Source of the DNA: Beroe forskalii
Lineage: Eukaryota; Ctenophora; Nuda; Beroida; Beroidae
Direction: 5' to 3'
DNA length: 64,000 nt
NCBI GenBank assembly: GCA_011033025.1
Contig: WFMF01000003.1
Location: 1,271,483-1,335,482 of the forward strand
Shown: positions 59,225 through 64,000 of the stretch, piece after piece
Position numbering within the stretch: the first letter of the stretch is position 1
Layout of the letters: each line of letters begins with the position of its first letter
Notes under the pieces: model-generated
Told to the model about the DNA's origin: nothing
The model's database searches: none
The model's input: the letters and a program-made list of their open reading frames with translations, nothing else
Program-made: the position numbers and the translations under genes

Positions 59225-61054
59225 CCGTCGCTGCAATCCACCAAACCCAGAAAATCAGTGGCAGTTAACAGCGGAGCGTGGTCCTCTGCCCCCTCACGCA
59301 GCAAGGGAAAGCTCTACAACAGCTCCAACAAGGCTGGTAAAGTCCAATCTGCCCCGGGAGGGCCCAGACAGCGATCCAACACTCAGGGAGACGGAGATAA
59401 ACCCAGCCCAACCAAACCCAAGGGAGCTAAGAGTAGTGAGACCACGGGCAGCAAGTTCGATTTCTTTAACTCTCTACGATTGGACGAAGGCCTAGTTAAC
59501 AATGAGCTAGAGAACAATTCTTTTGAGAAAGGTGGGTGGGAATTTTGTTTTAAATCATCTCTCTTTTAATTATGCTCAATTACTTGCAATTTCTAAAACA
59601 CGATCTGGGCCGATTCTGATGCTATTCTTATAATGAATTTGATAATTTTTCAAGAATGAGTAAATTTTTCCCGGAAATCAGACAAACGATGATACTCCCT
59701 CGATTTACTTGATATGAGGAAATGATGATTTGTAATGACCCACTTCATCATCTCAGAGTGTGACGGTTTGAACGGTGTAGAATCTCAGAACTCCACCCCT
59801 CTTTCTTCCAGTGTGGAGACTGAACACAGGTAACATTTGGGATGTTTTGTCGATTCGTGATGGATTGGTTGGGATTGAATTTAGGAGTGATTAGTATCGT
59901 CACGATAGTCATGTTTGCATCATATTGACTATCTATGTACGCGTTATTTTCTACTTCAGAGATATTGAAAAACTTCTCGTTATGTTAGAGTGTCAAGCAT
60001 CATTGCTGTGCAATGACGACATTTCCTTGCATGGAAAGTTGTCTTGCTCACGAACAGTCAATCTGCTAACATGACATCATCAAACAATCGTCGCGAGTTA
60101 TTCTGGCCATTTTGTTTCCCTGCGTCTTCATACATATCTGATAAGTATGGGCTTATGATTATGTAAAATGGCATCATTACACAGGCTGCTGAAGGTGATG
60201 GGATGGTCTGAGGAGCAAGAACCACCACTGACCGAAGAAGAGGTGCTCTCTGCTCGCCGTGAGATGGAGAACCACCGCAAGCCTGACACTCACTCTCCAA
60301 CCACCCTCTCTCCTTTTCCTTGGGTACGTGCCAATTACATTCATTCTGTGGCAGAACACTAAAACTCGTTATAATTAATTCCCCTCCCAATCGCTGAATC
60401 TCCTTTTTGTCTTACAAGAGGCGATTTGCCTTGGGTACGTGCCAAGTCAAAAAGGCTAGATAATGCTGTACATAGTTTTGTGTTGGTACACCAAAACTCG
60501 TATTAATGAATGTTTCTTGCTATCAGTTTGGCAGGCTTCTATTATTTGACAGGCTTCGGAGTGAGCTGAGCCAGCGGGGGTGGAGAATGGAGTTCATAAT
60601 AATAATAATAATAATAATAATGTTTTGGCAGCTTAGCCAACTCAATTCTTACATAAAAAACTCTAAATCTACCCCAATTCCAAATCATACTGTAGATTGT
60701 TATTCAGTTTTGTGATTAACAAACAAATCAGTGGACCTCTCATACTTCTATTCAGAGTCTGAGTTCGAACTGACTAATGTCATATCATTTAAAATTTTTC
60801 AGGATGCGAAAGAAACGAATTTATTCATTCACATTATATTTTAATTCAATATTTATCTATTGCCGCCATCCTCCTCTCCCCCCCCCTTAGTCAGACGTTG
60901 TCTGGCCGACTCTGCGCGCGAAGGGGATCTGACACCCCAAAAATAAAACACTTTACCTGAATTTTCATGATTTGAACGTTTTTCACAGGCTCCTAAATTC
61001 TATCTGCCAAGCGAGGACGAGGATCTATCTTCGGATAGCGAGGATGAAACTTAG
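59225..61054 (+). CDS. GPBP1: Vasculin (GPBP1/GPBP1L1 family), C-terminal exons
   Basis: Vasculin is a nuclear GC-rich promoter-binding factor. Four exons join in phase: 59225-59531, 59757-59829, 60185-60323 and 60989-61054 (TAG), 195 codons. The first encodes a Ser/Lys-rich basic region followed by GSKFDFFNSLRLDEG. The second ends SSSVETEHR and joins LLKVMGWSEEQ in the third, matching the family's hallmark EHRLLKEMGW; PLTEEEV follows, as in the human protein. The end is acidic (LPSEDEDLSSDSEDET). The N-terminal half of the protein should lie upstream, between the minisatellite and 59225, but is not there. The third exon's donor region is duplicated about 110 bp downstream. Confidence 0.9.
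60312..60512 (+). repeat. Duplicated exon end and 5' splice site in vasculin
   Basis: CCTTGGGTACGTGCCAA, which spans the exon 3 donor at 60323, recurs around 60430, and the following AAAACTCGT landmark recurs at about 60362 and 60493. The second copy lies wholly in the intron. Confidence 0.8.
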
Positions 61055-61894
61055 CACTTACCATTGTGTGCTGACACCAGTGACACCAGTCTATGTGAGG
61101 CAATGGCACCACTTTCTAAAAGTGGTGACACCACTTCCTAAAAGTGGGGTGCATTGCTTGATACCACCACTCACTAATATATCTATATTCCTTGAACTTA
61201 TGGAATTTATTTCAACAGGGATCCAACAACTTGGTGTCACTTACTCTTTCTTACTTAATCTATTTGTATTGGTTAATCTATTTGTATTGGTTTTATCAGC
61301 AACAATAGATTTGTATTTTTATAGGCTTTTTACGGACAGAATACCAAGTATATTCACATACTTGAATTAATTTTATAATACTTGAATTATTAATATTAAT
61401 TTTATACTTGAATTTAGATTTGGTTCTTTTAATAATAATAGATCTTTTTTACAGTTTCCCTAATATCATTGATTGTGATTTAAAACCTAAATTATTTATC
61501 ACTTTAACCGTTTGTTTCAAAATCATTTTAACCAATATTTTTTTTGAAAATTACCTTTATTTTAATTTGAAAATCGTTAATCATTGGTTCGCCACATACC
61601 GACAAACATTTTCCACTTTACCGTACATTCTCTTTACAATTGATAACTGAATGTATACAGAATTAATAGTTTCAGGGTGTTTTTAAAAATTGTGCAATCA
61701 TGCTACACGGCAGCGTAAATTTTGCCACATGAATATAATTTTAGTGACTAATATCGGCAACGTAATAGCCAATATCCAAAGGATCATTTGACATTGACCT
61801 AATTGTGCTGATTGGTCATTGGTATGAAGGTTTTAGGATCCTAAAAAAGTAAGTAAGCCGATGAACCAGCCATAATTATCAGCGCGCTGATTTC

Positions 61895-62515
61895 CTTAGG
61901 GAATTGCACGCGTGCGTTCACTTCCTTAGGAAAACTGCGTGCGCGTTCATTTCCTTAGGAAAACTGCGTCTGCATTCATTTCCTTAGGAAATTGGATGCG
62001 CGCGTTCATTTTCTTAGAGAATTGCATGCGCGCGTTCATTTCCTTAGGAAATTGAGCGCGCGCGCTCAATTTCCTAAGGAAATGAACGCGCGCATGCAAT
62101 TCTCTAAGGAAAATTGCGCGCGTTCATTTCCTTAGGTAATTGCGCACGCGTTCATTTCCTTAGGAAATTGCGCGCGCGTTCATTTCCTTAGGAAATTGTG
62201 CGCACGTTCATTTCCTTAGGAAATTGCGCACGCATTCATTTCCTAAGGAAATTGCGCGCGCATTCATTTCCTAAGTGCTAACGATATTGCGCGCGCGTTC
62301 ATTTCCTAAGGAAACTGCGCACGCGTTCATTTCCTAAGGAAACTGCGCGCGCGTTTATTTCCTAAGGAAACTGCGCGCGCATTCATTTCCTAAGGAAACT
62401 GCGCGCGCCGCGTTCATTTCCTAAGGAAATTGCACGCGCGTTCATTTCCTAAGGAAACTGCGCGCGCGTTCATTTCCTAAGGAAACTGCGCGCGCGTTCA
62501 TTTCCTAAGGAAACT
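61895..62515. repeat. Minisatellite TTCATTTCCTWAGGAAA plus GCGCGCG
   Basis: About 20 units of 28-30 bp alternate TTCATTTCCTAAGGAAA (or CCTTAGG in the left third) with ATTGCGCGCGCG or ACTGCGCGCGCG. Each half is self-complementary, so every unit can form hairpins or Z-DNA. Orientation switches at 62060. Confidence 0.92.
62013..62108. other. Perfect 96-bp palindrome
   Basis: The arms 62013-62060 and 62061-62108 are exact complements with no spacer. The centre reads ATTGAGCGCGCGCGCTCAAT; moving outward come TTTCCTTAGGAA and GCATGCGCGCG and their complements. Confidence 0.95.
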
Positions 62516-62519
62516 GCGC

Positions 62520-62640
62520 TTGCTTGCTAAACACGTATATCCCTGTGCTGGCTCGCGCGGCGCGCTTCCCGTAGGGAAGCGCGTGGCGCGTACACACACC
62601 TATGCGGGCTTAGGAATGCGCGCGCGTTCATTTCCTAAGG
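62520..62640. repeat. Second copy of the 16-kb GC-rich repeat
   Basis: GCTAAACACGTATATCCCTG, GCGCGGCGCGCTTCC and CACACCTATGCGGGC occur here in the same order as at about 16467-16565. Confidence 0.8.
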
Positions 62641-63198
62641 AAATTGCTTGCGTGTTGCGTCCATGTAGTGCAGTGTGTGTCGATCAGAGGGATCGGGAAA
62701 TAGGAATGCACTGATCGGCCGTTTGGCTGATTGTGCATGTGTGAATCACGATCACTTGACAGAACACACTGAGTCTGGTAGTGGAGACGCTTAGGGACAT
62801 TACTCCATGTTACGGAGCCTTATTTTGCGCGCGCAAGCGCGCCTCTTTTACGAAAAGCGCGCGCAAGCGCGAACAAACAGGGACACGTAACATGTGGTAA
62901 TTAGGGACATAAAAAGCAAAATGTAAAATTTTTTCTAAAATCGACAATTTTATGGTACCAAGAGAAAGCTCTCGTTGAGTAGATTACGAGATCGACTAGA
63001 CGCAAGCGTGATAGGGTAGGCCCTTTTTGGGAAGTGTCAGGGATTTTTGGGCAACTTCGGTTTTTAGATAGTATCCATGACGCTGATTCCGAGGAATATC
63101 GCCATAATTCATGAATCGGTCGGGAAGTTGTGTGTTATCGCGTTTGAAAATTTTTGCTAGGGACTGGGAGGGGGGTGCAGCAGAGTTTTGCACGCTAG

Positions 63199-63556
63199 GC
63201 TTCAAAATACCCGCGGGTAAATTGAAGCCCGCGCATCCTTCGTTGCGCGACCGTGGGAAAAAGCTTCAAAATGCCCGCGGGTAAATTGAAGCCTGCAAGT
63301 GCATCTTTCGTTGCACGACCGTGGGAAAAGCTTCAAAATGCCCGCGGGTAAATTGAAGCCTTTAATGCTGCTCGATATACAGCTGTTTTCTATGTAGTAG
63401 GATTTACCCTCCGCCGCGCGCCATTTTTTTCCGCGGGGAGTATGCAACACGACCCTCCAACCTTCCGAGTGTTGCGCGCTAGGGATGGGTGAAATCCATC
63501 TATTTTCTATGAATATTGAATGAGGCTTCAAAATGCCCGCGGGTATTTTGAAGCTC
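63199..63556. repeat. GCTTCAAAATGCCCGCGGGT palindromic repeats
   Basis: Three units of about 70-78 bp (about 63200, 63263, 63328) pair GCTTCAAAATGCCCGCGGGT with AAATTGAAGC; a fourth near 63522 reads GTATTTTGAAGC after it and is nearly fully palindromic. Between units is GACCGTGGGAAAA. Confidence 0.85.
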
Positions 63557-63983
63557 GTTCTCATTCTACATAACAGAAAACGAAAATGTCATGTATCCAT
63601 GATTGGAAAAACATCAAATAATACCAGTGGGTATTTTGATTTTGAACTCATGAAGCTCATTTTTATTCTATTTCTTAAAATGACCGGTTAAACATAACCG
63701 AAACCAAAGACCGGTTGAGCGGGCGTTTTTAGCTGCATGAGCCAAAACCGACTTTGGTCCCGGACAGTTGACACCAGTGTGACACTGACATGACATGCTG
63801 AAGCGACACTATGAAAGTATGAACATGAATATGATTTATCGCTGATTGGGTTATCGTTGACAGTGACACCAGTGATTTTTTAATCACTATTCACTGCAAT
63901 AGTCTGATGTTGCGTACTATCACTAAAAATTACTACTTGCGTATTAGACTTAGAGACACCAGTCTGGTAAAGTCAGCGTCAAA

Positions 63984-64000
63984 NNNNNNNNNNNNNNNNN
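63984..64000. other. Assembly gap (Ns)
   Basis: The last 17 positions are N, marking a gap in the assembly. Confidence 1.

Larger units (their letters stand above)
61055..64000. other. Repeat-rich right end, no supported gene
   Basis: AT-rich to about 61890, then GC-rich palindromic repeats to about 63560. The long - strand frame at 63202-63564 is created by repeat units and is not called as a gene. Positions 63984-64000 are Ns, an assembly gap. Confidence 0.6.

Noticed and set aside
63202-63564. 120-codon - strand frame
   Set aside because: Made of repeated palindromic units; no coding signature.

Overview
The window is nuclear DNA from a small-genome animal. It is AT-rich overall. Genes are split into many exons of 60-590 bp with mostly short GT-AG introns, and the products are typical metazoan housekeeping proteins: a GM130-type golgin, SMN, geranylgeranyltransferase-I beta, TOPBP1, vasculin, a RING-H2 protein and a dienelactone hydrolase. 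An invertebrate, perhaps a non-bilaterian such as a ctenophore, fits the compact introns, a gene nested in an intron, and splice-acceptor-like AGs just upstream of many start codons. No single sequence fixes the taxon, so this is inference.

Layout. 0.1-0.9 kb: last three exons of an unrecognised + strand gene. 1.6-10.8 kb (-): a GOLGA2/GM130 orthologue in about 19 exons; its largest intron holds a + strand intronless coding region (6.95-8.34 kb) preceded by three identical E-boxes. 11.2-12.85 kb (-): a dienelactone hydrolase gene cut by an 882-bp inverted-repeat transposon. 13.1-14.1 kb (-): SMN. SMN, the hydrolase and GOLGA2 lie close together on one strand. 14.1-17.7 kb: repeats, including a hairpin element and telomere-like repeats. 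17.76-22.85 kb (+): a 58-codon ORF just upstream of a complete PGGT1B gene. 23.9-24.4 kb (+): an unrecognised two-exon small gene. 24.4-34.1 kb: gene-poor, with two inverted-repeat elements and a minisatellite. 34.1-49.5 kb (+): scattered candidate exons ending in three solid exons of a RING-H2 protein. 51.0-57.35 kb (-): TOPBP1 from BRCT3 to the stop. 57.4-58.6 kb: a 40-bp minisatellite of about 30 copies. 59.2-61.05 kb (+): C-terminal exons of vasculin (GPBP1 family). 61.9-64 kb: GC-rich palindromic repeats, then 17 Ns.

The genes do not form one pathway. They cover Golgi tethering, snRNP assembly, protein prenylation, checkpoint signalling and transcription. The most unusual theme is structural: short tandem duplications of 29-100 bp are scattered everywhere, and in at least four exons of different genes the duplicated unit spans the exon end and its 5' splice site. 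TOPBP1 and vasculin point away from each other across the minisatellite and both lack their 5' exons there, which suggests a rearrangement or an assembly problem.
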